A DNA stretch of 64,000 nt, taken from contig NZ_JAKRVY010000001.1 in assembly GCF_023638055.1 (NCBI RefSeq), positions 751,815-815,814 on the forward strand. The letters run 5' to 3'. The stretch is from Natranaeroarchaeum aerophilus. Its GTDB lineage: Archaea; Halobacteriota; Halobacteria; Halobacteriales; Natronoarchaeaceae. Below, piece by piece: positions 28,634 to 37,140 of this stretch. Position numbers and translations under genes: made by a program. Numbering within the stretch: the stretch's first letter is position 1; every line of letters begins with the position of its first letter. The notes beneath the pieces are model-generated. The model saw only the letters and a list, made by a program, of their open reading frames with translations, made no database searches and was not told the origin of the DNA.

Positions 28634-29272
28634 TCAGCCACGCATCTGTACGAACCGGACCCCGCCATGAGATTCCGTGGCGAGAGAGCCGTCCGCTCGC
28701 TTGTCGAACTGTTTGAGCATCTGCTGTCGTCGACCGATCGGGGCGAGGATTCGACCACCGCCCACGACCTGTTCGGCGACCGGTTCTGGAAGTTCGGTGG
28801 CAGCACAGGTCAGATACGCACGGTCGTACGGGGCGTGTTCCGGCCAGCCATCCCAGCCGTCGCCGACGCGAATCGAGACGTCACCGTATCCGAGATCGGA
28901 GAGCGTGTCCTCGGCACGCTCGGCGAGGCACTCGCTGTACTCGACGGAGTAGACGTTCTCGCTCCCGACGACTTCCGCAGTGACGGCTGCGTGATAGCCA
29001 CAGCCAGTGCCGATTTCGAGGACGACATCCCCGGGTTCGGCATCGATCAGCTCGGTCATCATCCCGACCATATGTGGGGCGCTGATCGTCTGATCGTCGC
29101 CGATCGGGAGGGGACGGTCCACGTAGGCTGCGTCACGTTTGGGGGCGGGGACGAACTCGTGGCGCGGGACCGAACGGAGGGCGTCGATAGTCGCCTCGTC
29201 GCCGATCCGGCCGCTCTCTACGAGACGGTCGACCATCCGGTCGCGTCGATCCTCGAACGCACCCCCGGACAT
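28634..29272 (-). CDS. pcm: protein-L-isoaspartate O-methyltransferase
   Basis: This 212-residue repair enzyme methylates damaged L-isoaspartyl residues. Typical motifs are VPRHEFVPAPKRDAAYVDRP near residues 34-53, PLPIGDDQTISAPHMVGMM near 53-71 and the SAM site VVLEIGTGCGYHAAVTAEVV near 82-101. Length agrees with the family. It lies three bases downstream of the zinc-finger gene and upstream of its degenerate paralogue, so the three are probably one operon. Confidence 0.93.
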   Translation of the reverse strand: MSGGAFEDRRDRMVDRLVESGRIGDEATIDALRSVPRHEFVPAPKRDAAYVDRPLPIGDDQTISAPHMVGMMTELIDAEPGDVVLEIGTGCGYHAAVTAEVVGSENVYSVEYSECLAERAEDTLSDLGYGDVSIRVGDGWDGWPEHAPYDRAYLTCAATELPEPVAEQVVGGGRILAPIGRRQQMLKQFDKRADGSLATESHGGVRFVQMRG

Positions 29273-29275
29273 CGG

Positions 29276-29926
29276 CTACCAGGCCGACCAGGCGGTTGAG
29301 GTCTCGTCTCGGACGTACAGCCGCTTGACGTCCTTTGCGACCGCCGTATCGCGGTCGTGATCCAGTTTGTCGAACTTGTAGCCGGTTGCGTCGTCCCGGA
29401 CGACGATCCCTTCGATCGTGAACTTTTCACCGGCGAGTTTGTCGGTCGCGCCGACGGTGAACTCGTAGTCCCCTGGGACCTGCAAGGTAACGCTTCTGGT
29501 CTCCTCTCGGCGACCGTCCTTCGGGTGGATCGTCGTGTTGACGCCGACGTTCCCGACCGCGCGGGTCCAGATCGTACTGACGTCCTCGGCGCTTGCTTCG
29601 TCGACGCGCTTGTCGCCGTCGAGTTCGAGGCTGGTGATCCGGACAGTCATGATCGCCTCGGGCGTATCGAGGACGAACTCCTCGCCGGTGGCAAGGGTTT
29701 CGTCGGCCGGTGGTTCTGCCGTCGCGGAGAAGGACTCGTCTTCCTGTGAGACGACGACATCGCGCTCGACGGTCCGATCTTCCTCGATACGAACCTTGTG
29801 GACGTGGCCGCACTCCGTACAGCGAACGGTCGCCTGTCCACCGGGCTTGAGTACTTCGTGGACAGTCTCGGCATCTGGCGAACAGGAGGGACAGCGTGCT
29901 CCGATTCGCTCCGTGGTATCGCTCAT
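29276..29926 (-). CDS. HVO_0476-family zinc-finger protein
   Basis: This 216-residue protein has an N-terminal zinc ribbon with CPSC near residue 12 and CTEC near 36, followed by an acidic beta-rich region. It matches the haloarchaeal family named after HVO_0476, whose function is unknown. The start MSDTTERIGARCPSC was preferred over one three codons upstream. It heads a probable operon with the two isoaspartyl methyltransferase genes, a link that might point to protein quality control. Confidence 0.85.
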   Translation of the reverse strand: MSDTTERIGARCPSCSPDAETVHEVLKPGGQATVRCTECGHVHKVRIEEDRTVERDVVVSQEDESFSATAEPPADETLATGEEFVLDTPEAIMTVRITSLELDGDKRVDEASAEDVSTIWTRAVGNVGVNTTIHPKDGRREETRSVTLQVPGDYEFTVGATDKLAGEKFTIEGIVVRDDATGYKFDKLDHDRDTAVAKDVKRLYVRDETSTAWSAW

Positions 29927-30023
29927 ACCGGCCACCTACCGTCCGAGCGGATAAAAGGAGTCGGTCATGGGAACGTCAGGCCGTCGCCGCTGGCGCGGTG
30001 GCAAGCTTCCCCGATCCGATAGC

Positions 30024-30032
30024 ACTTATACG
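30024..30032 (+). promoter_or_regulatory. TATA box of phoU
   Basis: ACTTATACG lies about 28 bases before the phoU ATG, in a good position for a leaderless transcript. Confidence 0.5.
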
Positions 30033-30054
30033 TCCGGCCGGTCTGTGACCGAGT

Positions 30055-30732
30055 ATGGCACGACAGGACTACCAACAACAGCTGGAGTCTCTCCGTGAGG
30101 ACGTTCTCTACATGAGCGAACTCGTCCTCGAACGGCTGCGGATGAGCTTCGACGCCCTCGAACAGAAAGACGAGGCGATCGCGGAGCAAGTGATTCAGGG
30201 CGACCACGAGATCAACCAGCTGTATCTCGACCTCGAACAGGACTGTATCGATATTCTGGCGCTACAACAGCCCGTCGCCGGTGATCTTCGATTTATCGCA
30301 TCCTCGTTCAAGATCATCACAGATCTGGAACGGATTGGGGATCTCGCTACCAATCTTGCCGAGTATTCCCTCAACGCAGAACAGGACATCTATCCCGAGG
30401 TCGACGTGCAGGGACTGGGAGATTTGGCTCACGAGATGGTCGAGGACGCAATGGACGCGTATGCGACTGACGACCCGGACGCGTGTCGTAAGATTTCGCG
30501 ACGCGACGACGAGATCGATGCGCTCTGTGAAGAAGCGAGCCAGACGGTCGTTCGGGACCTGCTCGAACGGGAGTTCGACGAGAAATCGAGCGAGGATATC
30601 GAGGCACTCATGAACGACGTGTCACGGCTCCTGTTGACGATTCGAGACCTCGAACGCATCAGCGATCACGCCGTCAACATCTCCGCACGAACGCTGTATA
30701 TGATCGAGAGCGACGACGAACTGATCTACTAG
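30055..30732 (+). CDS. phoU: phosphate signalling protein PhoU
   Basis: This 225-residue all-helical protein has two PhoU repeats. LVLERLRMSFDALEQKDEAI is in the first, RFIASSFKIITDLERIGDLATNLAEYS ends it near residue 100, and ISDHAVNISARTLYMIES ends the second near residue 219. PhoU restrains phosphate uptake and signalling. No pst transporter genes are next to it here. It overlaps the convergent HTH gene by the four bases CTAG. Confidence 0.93.
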   Translation: MARQDYQQQLESLREDVLYMSELVLERLRMSFDALEQKDEAIAEQVIQGDHEINQLYLDLEQDCIDILALQQPVAGDLRFIASSFKIITDLERIGDLATNLAEYSLNAEQDIYPEVDVQGLGDLAHEMVEDAMDAYATDDPDACRKISRRDDEIDALCEEASQTVVRDLLEREFDEKSSEDIEALMNDVSRLLLTIRDLERISDHAVNISARTLYMIESDDELIY

Positions 30733-31283
30733 CCGTCGTATCGCCACGTTTCGCCGCCCCATCGAGGCTCGATGACACCCGGTAGATCGCCCAGCCGTTC
30801 CGATACCATCGCCCACCACTGTTCTGCCTCGTCGTACCCCGCGGAGTGTGCCGGATACACCTGTTCGATCAGTTCGGCTTCCTCGAGCTCGCGAGTGTCT
30901 CGGAGCTGGTCGAACGTGGCACGAATCGCGTCGCGTCGCCAGTCCCGCATCATTTCGCTGATTCCGGGGACGTCCATATCGTCGAGCAGGGTGGAGACGT
31001 GTTCGTCGACCGGCCGACCCGTTCCGTTGTCCTCGCTGACAAACGTTGCTCTGGGCTGGTACCAGACAGTCAGCGGCGGCTCTTCGCGCACCTGTTTTCG
31101 GTCCAACTGACCGGTACGACACAGCGCGTCGAGTTTGCTCCGGGCCTCATACTCGGTGCAGGACAGCACATCGGCAATTTCCGTCGCCGTCTTCGGCTCC
31201 GCACCCTCGAACCGTTCGACGACGGTGTCGTCGGGGATCTCCTCGACGAACTGCCCCCAACTCCTGTCGTCGTGGTTACTCAT
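30729..31283 (-). CDS. winged-helix protein, haloarchaeal, unknown target
   Basis: This 184-residue protein has an apparent winged helix near residues 25-70 (PKTATEIADVLSCTEYEARSKLDALCRTGQ), followed by a helical region rich in Glu and Arg. It is probably a DNA-binding regulator. I cannot name the family more precisely. It is convergent with phoU, so any role in phosphate control would be a guess. ATG follows a T-rich AT stretch that may hold its promoter. Confidence 0.65.
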   Translation of the reverse strand: MSNHDDRSWGQFVEEIPDDTVVERFEGAEPKTATEIADVLSCTEYEARSKLDALCRTGQLDRKQVREEPPLTVWYQPRATFVSEDNGTGRPVDEHVSTLLDDMDVPGISEMMRDWRRDAIRATFDQLRDTRELEEAELIEQVYPAHSAGYDEAEQWWAMVSERLGDLPGVIEPRWGGETWRYDG

Positions 31284-31347
31284 ATACGCAGGATTTGTAC
31301 CGAATACTCATTATTTTTTGTATCGCTCTATGAGCTGATATATTCTC

Positions 31348-31797
31348 TCAGTGAGAACCGTCGTTCGCCGACGCTTCCTCGTCGACGAGTCGGTGAGCGT
31401 ACCAGACCGTCGAGAAGTCCTGTGGGCTCGGTAGGGCACAGGCCAGCCACGCGACGGCGGCGGCGATCACGTACGGACTCCCGGTCGCGAGCGGATCCGA
31501 AAGGGCACCGATAGCAACCAGTATGAACGGGATAGTCAGGGTTAGCGGCATCAGGGCGGCAACACGGAGTCCGCCAACCGGTGTTTCAGCGGAGAGCTGC
31601 GGCGTTACCGACGCCCACGTCCCGAGGACCCCCGCTCGGAGTCGGCCGATTCCCTTGCGCCCACCGAGCCAGTCAATCCGATACTCGATTCCGAACGCCC
31701 GCAGGGCAAGCGCGTGCGTGTACTCGTGCACGACAGTCCCCAGACAGAGCGTTAGCAGGAGTACGCCGGATACTCCGGCGATGGTAAATGGGTCCAT
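31348..31797 (-). CDS. membrane metalloprotease-like protein (HEYTH)
   Basis: This 149-residue protein has four hydrophobic segments. The first contains LGTVVHEYTHALALRAFG near residues 20-37, an HExxH zinc motif within a membrane helix as in site-2 proteases and DUF3267-type proteins. It lacks a recognisable second LDG motif, so it may be a minimal or non-proteolytic member. It stands alone between a HTH gene and the flippase. No substrate can be inferred. Confidence 0.65.
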   Translation of the reverse strand: MDPFTIAGVSGVLLLTLCLGTVVHEYTHALALRAFGIEYRIDWLGGRKGIGRLRAGVLGTWASVTPQLSAETPVGGLRVAALMPLTLTIPFILVAIGALSDPLATGSPYVIAAAVAWLACALPSPQDFSTVWYAHRLVDEEASANDGSH

Positions 31798-31950
31798 GCT
31801 ACCTGTACCAGTAGCTACGGTAAGGTCGCTTTAATCTGTTGTTTCCGGCGCTCTTCCTCGGTATTTCGACCAATCAGCGAACGTCACACTTCGCATGATA
31901 GACCGGTCAGTACGATTGTACGAGCACCGGACCGCTGGCTCGATTCCCGT

Positions 31951-33399
31951 TTACTGGCCCCTCAGTAACGGCAGGTTACGCCGGACAGTCCGCCGAAACT
32001 GGCCGGAGATGCCCAGTACGGTGGCGAAGTACAGACCCGCCCCGAGCGCGACGACGGCGGGGACGGCAATGAGGTTCCCGACCTCTGCCGTCTCGACAAG
32101 TTCGAGGGCGAGCCAGACGCCACCGCCCATCAGCCCGGCCGACACCCACTGGCGACCGATCTCCCGGACCGGCGTTCGGAACGCGAGCACGTCAGTAAGC
32201 GCGACGTACGCAAGGGCGAGACCGATTCCGGCGGAGAGTGCCGTGGCGATGGCCGCACCCGTCCAGCCGATCTGCCAGACCAGCAGGACGTTCAGCACGG
32301 TGTTGATCGCAATAAACGCGAGATTGATCCGGAAGGCGAGGTCGGGCCGGTCGACCGCGTTCAACGCAGTCAGTAGCTGTTTCTGGTAGCCGTACAGGAG
32401 CGTCGCGACCAACAACAGCCCTAGCACTGCCGTCCCCTGCACGAACTCGGGGCCGTAGATCGCAAGCAGTCGGTCACCGACCAGCAGTCCGCCGACCAGC
32501 CCCGGAACGACGATCAGGCCGCCGTAGGCAAGACTGTCCTCGACCAACTGGCTCGCCCTCGCGTCGTCGCCGTCCGCGATCGCCCGACTGATCTCGGGGA
32601 AAAGCGTGTCGCTCACTGCCGTCCCGAAGAGCTCGAGAAACTTCGCGATCGACCATGCAACGGCGTAGACGCCGACCAGCGCCGAGGGGACGAATGCACC
32701 GAGCACCAGTATGTCGACATCGTTGAACGAGCGGGACTTGAGTCCGCCGAGCCAGGCGTACTTCGCGTACTCGTAGAGGCTCCGGAAGTGTCGTTTCCGG
32801 GGACGTTCCAGCGACGTCGAGACGTACACCAGACCGAGCACGCCGATCAGGACGCCGCCGATGCCGTAGCCGACCAGTAGTCCGGCGAGCGACAGGCCCG
32901 CGATTACGAGCGCGATCTGCACGAGCGTCGCCACGCCGATCCGGACCGGGGCGAGCAGGCCCGCAAGATGGACCTTCCGCTCGCCTTCGAGCACTGCCAG
33001 CACGAGTTTGTAAAACAGTTTGATCGCCAGCAACGCGAGGACGAACCAGACCACGGAGACGGCGACGTAGGCGTCGAACTCCCCGACATAGGTGGCGAGA
33101 TACTCCCGTCCGAGCACGAGTAGTACCGAGACGACCCCCCCAATCGCCAGCGTCGACAGGATTCCGGCGGCGACGTACGCCCCCTGCTCGTCGCCCTCGC
33201 TGACGCGTTTGGTCACGGCGGTGCCGACACCCATCGACCCGCCGAGCTTGAGCCATGCGACGACGGCGATGATCAGCGCGTACAGCCCCAGTACCTCCGC
33301 GCCGAGCTCCCGAGCGAAGTAGATCGTTCCCAGAAAACCGAGCGCGGAGCTGACGAGCTTCGAGAGGAAGACGACGATCGAGGTCTGACCGATCCGCAT
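31951..33399 (-). CDS. oligosaccharide/lipid-linked glycan flippase (MOP superfamily)
   Basis: This 482-residue membrane protein has 12-14 hydrophobic helices and the typical opening FLSKLVSSALGFLGTIYFAR of Wzx-like polysaccharide flippases. It should move dolichol-linked glycans or similar lipids across the membrane, as AglR does in Haloferax. ATG giving MRIGQTSIVVF was chosen. It faces away from the kinase-like gene and lies near two glycosyltransferases, forming a small surface-glycan locus. Confidence 0.85.
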   Translation of the reverse strand: MRIGQTSIVVFLSKLVSSALGFLGTIYFARELGAEVLGLYALIIAVVAWLKLGGSMGVGTAVTKRVSEGDEQGAYVAAGILSTLAIGGVVSVLLVLGREYLATYVGEFDAYVAVSVVWFVLALLAIKLFYKLVLAVLEGERKVHLAGLLAPVRIGVATLVQIALVIAGLSLAGLLVGYGIGGVLIGVLGLVYVSTSLERPRKRHFRSLYEYAKYAWLGGLKSRSFNDVDILVLGAFVPSALVGVYAVAWSIAKFLELFGTAVSDTLFPEISRAIADGDDARASQLVEDSLAYGGLIVVPGLVGGLLVGDRLLAIYGPEFVQGTAVLGLLLVATLLYGYQKQLLTALNAVDRPDLAFRINLAFIAINTVLNVLLVWQIGWTGAAIATALSAGIGLALAYVALTDVLAFRTPVREIGRQWVSAGLMGGGVWLALELVETAEVGNLIAVPAVVALGAGLYFATVLGISGQFRRTVRRNLPLLRGQ

Positions 33400-33490
33400 C
33401 TGTCGGCCCAACGGACGAGTCGGCTATGCCGTTTTCGGTCGCCGGACGGAACAGACTGATAGGGGTCCGTCCGAAACGGTCGGGTAATCG

Positions 33491-34558
33491 ATGGGTCCCG
33501 ATCTCTCGCATGTCACCGCGTTTACCGAACACGTCGGGAGCGGACAGTCACGGCCCAGATCGTTCTACGCGCTCGATCCGCCCGGGGAGCACTATTACCT
33601 GTTCCGGCCGACGCGGGCGGCGTTCGAGACGGTTGCGGGGATGATCGCCGGTGAAGGACTGAAGCGGCGGCTCGGCGGCTACGCCCTGCGTGGGTGCGCT
33701 GTGGCCCCGGTGTTCGCTCGGCTGGTTCCGTTCGTTTCGACGCGCACGCTCGACGTGGGTGATGGCTTCGACTGCGATATTGCGGTACTCAGCAATCGGA
33801 CGCGTCTCGTCGACCTCGGCGAGCAGGTGGTCTACACGATCCCTTCGGGCGGCCCCGAGCGGGTCGTCGACGAGGTGTACGCCCGCGAACGACTTCCACC
33901 CACGATCACCGTTCCGACACTCCACGACTACGATCTGGACTACCCCTATCTCGCCGAGGCGTTCGTTACAGGAACACACCCGCGCTCCCCCGTCGAGGGC
34001 TGGCCGTTCCTCCTCGATGCCCTCGATCAGCTCACCGACCTCTACCGAAACGATCCGGAACCGGTGGCAGTATCGGGAATCCTCGACGACGCGAAAACGA
34101 CGCTCGACGAACGGGGGTTGCTCGCCGAACCGCCGTTCGACCGGGCGTTCGATCTACTCATGCGACTCCATCTCCCCGAGTACCTCTACCGGGCCTGGGT
34201 ACACCGCGACCTCCACACGCGGAACGTGCTCGTCGAGGACGAGCGGGTCTGCATCCTCGACTGGGAAAGCGCCGGTCAGGATCTGGTCGTTCGGGATCTC
34301 TTTCGACCGTTTACCATCGCTTACTACGACACCCGTGATCCGCGACCGTTCGTTGAGCTCTGCACGTGCGAGGGCACGGGCGGCGAAATCGTCGACGATT
34401 ATATCGACGTTGTCGGCGAGTACGCGATGGCCGGTCCCGGCCGGTACTCGGGCCTGCCGGTGTTGTACCTGCTGAGTACACTTGCCGACAAGGAACGAAC
34501 GGAGTTCTGGGAGAGCAAACGTGAGCTCCTGAGCGAAGTGATCGACCGGATTCAGTGA
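33491..34558 (+). CDS. APH/choline-kinase-fold phosphotransferase in a glycan locus
   Basis: This 355-residue soluble protein has the catalytic signature of aminoglycoside-phosphotransferase-like kinases: HRDLHTRN at residues 238-245 (HxDxxxxN) and CILDWESAG with Asp257 as metal ligand. The N-terminal half is divergent and lacks an obvious glycine-rich loop. By position among a flippase and two glycosyltransferases, its substrate could be a sugar, a lipid head group or a polyprenol, but this is inference. It is the only plus-strand gene of the locus. Confidence 0.7.
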   Translation: MGPDLSHVTAFTEHVGSGQSRPRSFYALDPPGEHYYLFRPTRAAFETVAGMIAGEGLKRRLGGYALRGCAVAPVFARLVPFVSTRTLDVGDGFDCDIAVLSNRTRLVDLGEQVVYTIPSGGPERVVDEVYARERLPPTITVPTLHDYDLDYPYLAEAFVTGTHPRSPVEGWPFLLDALDQLTDLYRNDPEPVAVSGILDDAKTTLDERGLLAEPPFDRAFDLLMRLHLPEYLYRAWVHRDLHTRNVLVEDERVCILDWESAGQDLVVRDLFRPFTIAYYDTRDPRPFVELCTCEGTGGEIVDDYIDVVGEYAMAGPGRYSGLPVLYLLSTLADKERTEFWESKRELLSEVIDRIQ

Positions 34559-34581
34559 CCGGTATCCGGCACGTTACGCCG

Positions 34582-35634
34582 TTATTCGTCGACGACGTCC
34601 TCGTACAGTGCCAGTACGTCAGCACTCATCTCGGCCCACGTCGTCAGCGCGTCCGGCTGAGGCGTCAACTCGACTGCTGCCCGGACCGCGTCGGCAACCA
34701 CTCTCGCGTCGACGTCCTCGACGCCGACGCAGCCATCGACGTTCGTCCACTCCGACAGCGCGGTGGCGTCCCGCACGACGCAGGGCGTCCCGGCGGCCAG
34801 CGACTCGCCGACCGTCAGCCCGTAGCACTCGTAGTCCGAGAGGAAGACGTGGGCTGTCGCGCCCGCGTAGAGACCGGGCAGGCGCTCGTCGGCAACGTAG
34901 CCGAGGAACTCAACGCGGTCGTCGACGCCGCGTTCCGCGACGCGGGATTCGAGGGCCTCGCGGTATTCGCCGGTACCGGCCACGAGCAGGTCGTACTCGG
35001 GAAGGTCGGCGAGCGCGTCGATGACGTGCTGGACCCCCTTGTACTCGACCAGCCGACAGACAGAGAGCAGGTAGGGCCGGTCGCGCTCCGGAGCGTCCGC
35101 CGCCTCGAACTGTTCGACGTCGACCCCGTTCGGGATCACGCGGGCATCACAGTCGAACTCCTCGGCGAGGCGGCCACGTTCCCACTTGCTGACTGCAACG
35201 GTGGCGTCGGCGCTGCGGAGCGCGCGACCGCCGATCGGTGCGTACAGCCGGTGGAGCAAGCTTCGGACGGTCGTCGAGCCGCGACCGGTGTAGTGTGGCG
35301 TCACGACCAGCGGCGTCGAGCGCGCGCCGAGCGCAGCAAAGGCGAGCGGAAACGAGTGATAGCCGTGAGCGTGAACGACGTCGGCGTCGGAGCGACAGAC
35401 AGCACGTGCGATATGCGGTGAGATGTAGTAGGCGTCCCCTGGCGCAGCGACGGGATAGCGGCGAACCCGGACCGCACCGTCGCGGCTCTCGCGATCGTAG
35501 CTCCCGTCCCAGTCGGTCGCGTGCACGGTGACGTCGTGGCCGTCGCCCACAAGCCAGCGGGCCAGTTCGCCGACGTGTCGCTCGATCCCACCGAGATCCG
35601 GTGGGTAGCGGTGGGTGACCAGATCGATTTTCAT
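34582..35634 (-). CDS. glycosyltransferase family 4
   Basis: This 350-residue enzyme has the GT-B fold. THRYPPDLGGIERHVGELAR near residues 7-26 is the acceptor-side start, and YLLSVCRLVEYKGVQHVIDA near 195-214 lies in the donor domain. SDYECYGLTVGESLAAGTPCVV near 271-292 is the retaining EX7E element. It should transfer a nucleotide-activated sugar to a lipid-linked glycan. ATG overlaps the stop of the upstream family 2 enzyme (ATGA), so the two are translationally coupled. Confidence 0.9.
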   Translation of the reverse strand: MKIDLVTHRYPPDLGGIERHVGELARWLVGDGHDVTVHATDWDGSYDRESRDGAVRVRRYPVAAPGDAYYISPHIARAVCRSDADVVHAHGYHSFPLAFAALGARSTPLVVTPHYTGRGSTTVRSLLHRLYAPIGGRALRSADATVAVSKWERGRLAEEFDCDARVIPNGVDVEQFEAADAPERDRPYLLSVCRLVEYKGVQHVIDALADLPEYDLLVAGTGEYREALESRVAERGVDDRVEFLGYVADERLPGLYAGATAHVFLSDYECYGLTVGESLAAGTPCVVRDATALSEWTNVDGCVGVEDVDARVVADAVRAAVELTPQPDALTTWAEMSADVLALYEDVVDE

Positions 35635-36560
35635 CCCAGCTCCTCCAGCCAGCCCCACAGGTAGCCGAGGCCGACGATCACGGTGAGCAGGGCAAGCGCA
35701 AGGAGTTCTCCCAGCGTTCGAACTGATGCCGACTCGACGATTCTGCGGAGTCGCCGTGGAACGCGATCCCGAATGAGCCAGCCCAGATAGTTGCGTTCGG
35801 TACTGTCCGTGCCGGTTGGTCCCTCGCTGCTGCGATCCAGCCGTCGCTTCGATGTTCCCTGCTGAAAGGCGCGTAGGGCGAGAAACCACGGTCTGGTTCG
35901 ATACTCAAAGACGGTGTGTGCGACGACGGCGTCGGGCGCGTAAACGACCCCACGGTCGTACTCCGCACGAAGGCGGTCACCAAAGGCTGCCCCTTCGCCA
36001 TGGCGGTACCGATCGGCGGTTGGCCCGAGATCGGGATCGAAGCCGCCCAGTTCGAGGAAGACGTCCCGCCGAACCGAGAGGTTCGACTCGAAGGTGTTCC
36101 GGACCTCCGCGCCCGCCTCGGCAAAATCAGGGTAGGTGACGCCGACGAGCCAGTCGAATTCGGTCGGGAGATACCACGGCCGACCGCCACGCCAGTCGCC
36201 GATCATCCGCCCGCCGACCGCGAGGGCGTCGTGGTCGTCGTAGGCTGCCACGAGCCGTTCGATCCAGTCCGGCTCGGCGATAGCGTCGTCGTCGAGAAAG
36301 GCGACTACCTCGCCCGTGGCGAGTTCGGCTCCGCGAGTTCGCGTCGCTGACACGCCGCGGTTATCCGGCAGGCAGTGGATACGCACGTTCGCGTGGTTAC
36401 CGAACTCCTGCTCGGCACGCCTCGCGACGGCCTCCGTCCCGTCGACGACAACCACCAGTTCGACCGGCTCGTGACTCTGTTCGAGAACGCTCTCGACGGC
36501 TTCGCGCAGCGCCGGATAGCGCGCCATCGCGTGCGTGGCGACGACGACGGAAACCTGCAT
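35631..36560 (-). CDS. glycosyltransferase family 2, membrane-anchored
   Basis: This 309-residue enzyme has a GT-A domain starting MQVSVVVATHAMARYPALRE. The metal-binding DXD is in VVAFLDDDAIAEPDW near residues 87-101. A C-terminal hydrophobic helix (LLALALLTVIVGLGYLWGWL) anchors it to the membrane. It resembles AglG/AglE-type dolichyl-phosphate sugar transferases of haloarchaeal N-glycosylation. It is the first gene of a two-gene unit with the family 4 enzyme. Confidence 0.88.
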   Translation of the reverse strand: MQVSVVVATHAMARYPALREAVESVLEQSHEPVELVVVVDGTEAVARRAEQEFGNHANVRIHCLPDNRGVSATRTRGAELATGEVVAFLDDDAIAEPDWIERLVAAYDDHDALAVGGRMIGDWRGGRPWYLPTEFDWLVGVTYPDFAEAGAEVRNTFESNLSVRRDVFLELGGFDPDLGPTADRYRHGEGAAFGDRLRAEYDRGVVYAPDAVVAHTVFEYRTRPWFLALRAFQQGTSKRRLDRSSEGPTGTDSTERNYLGWLIRDRVPRRLRRIVESASVRTLGELLALALLTVIVGLGYLWGWLEELG

Positions 36561-36612
36561 CGTCAGGTGGTTCTGCTGACTACTGCTTGAATGTTGTCAC
36601 CGGAGAGTCGTA

Positions 36613-37098
36613 TCAATCCGAAAGGATCTCGGCGGGAAGCTCGGTCGGTTCGAGATTCCGACGGTGACACTCACGGACGAGTCGTAGCGAGAGCGGATAC
36701 GCAATCGCGGTGAACACGACTGCGATGATCAGGTTGCCGACCAGCAGCCGGACGACGATCTCTGAGCCGGCCGAAAAGGAGACAGTCGAGGGGACGCCGC
36801 CCGGCGGGACGCCCAGTAACTGAATGCCGAGCCAGAAGCTTGCAGCGTAGACGCCCCACTTGACGACGGGATTGAGCACGATCACCGACGCAAGGAGCGC
36901 GATCTTGCTGATGCGATCGGAGATATACGCGAGGACAACAAACAGGAAGAGACCGGTCCCAAGCGTCGGCATGGAGGTGATAAAGACCCCGATCGAGAAG
37001 CTGCCAGCAATTTCGCTCGGCGAGTTATCCTCCAGTAGCGCCCGATCGAGCTCGCCACGGACTCGCTCGGCCAGCGACGACAGCCGCTCACGAACCAT
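36613..37098 (-). CDS. DUF2062 membrane protein
   Basis: This 161-residue protein has three to four hydrophobic segments and the DUF2062 pattern SPSEIAGSFSIGVFITSMPTLG near residues 26-47 and LLASVIVLNPVVKWGVYAAS near 68-87. The family is widespread in bacteria and archaea and often lies near glycan synthesis genes, but its function is unknown. A basic N-terminal helix precedes the membrane part. Confidence 0.82.
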   Translation of the reverse strand: MVRERLSSLAERVRGELDRALLEDNSPSEIAGSFSIGVFITSMPTLGTGLFLFVVLAYISDRISKIALLASVIVLNPVVKWGVYAASFWLGIQLLGVPPGGVPSTVSFSAGSEIVVRLLVGNLIIAVVFTAIAYPLSLRLVRECHRRNLEPTELPAEILSD

Positions 37099-37140
37099 CT
37101 ACCGGTCAGACGGGGCATGGATACATCAACGCTTCGGCAG

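Noticed and set aside
32474-33532. Arg-rich frame of 352 residues overlapping the flippase gene
   Set aside because: Same strand, shifted frame; extreme Arg content and no motif mark it as a shadow.
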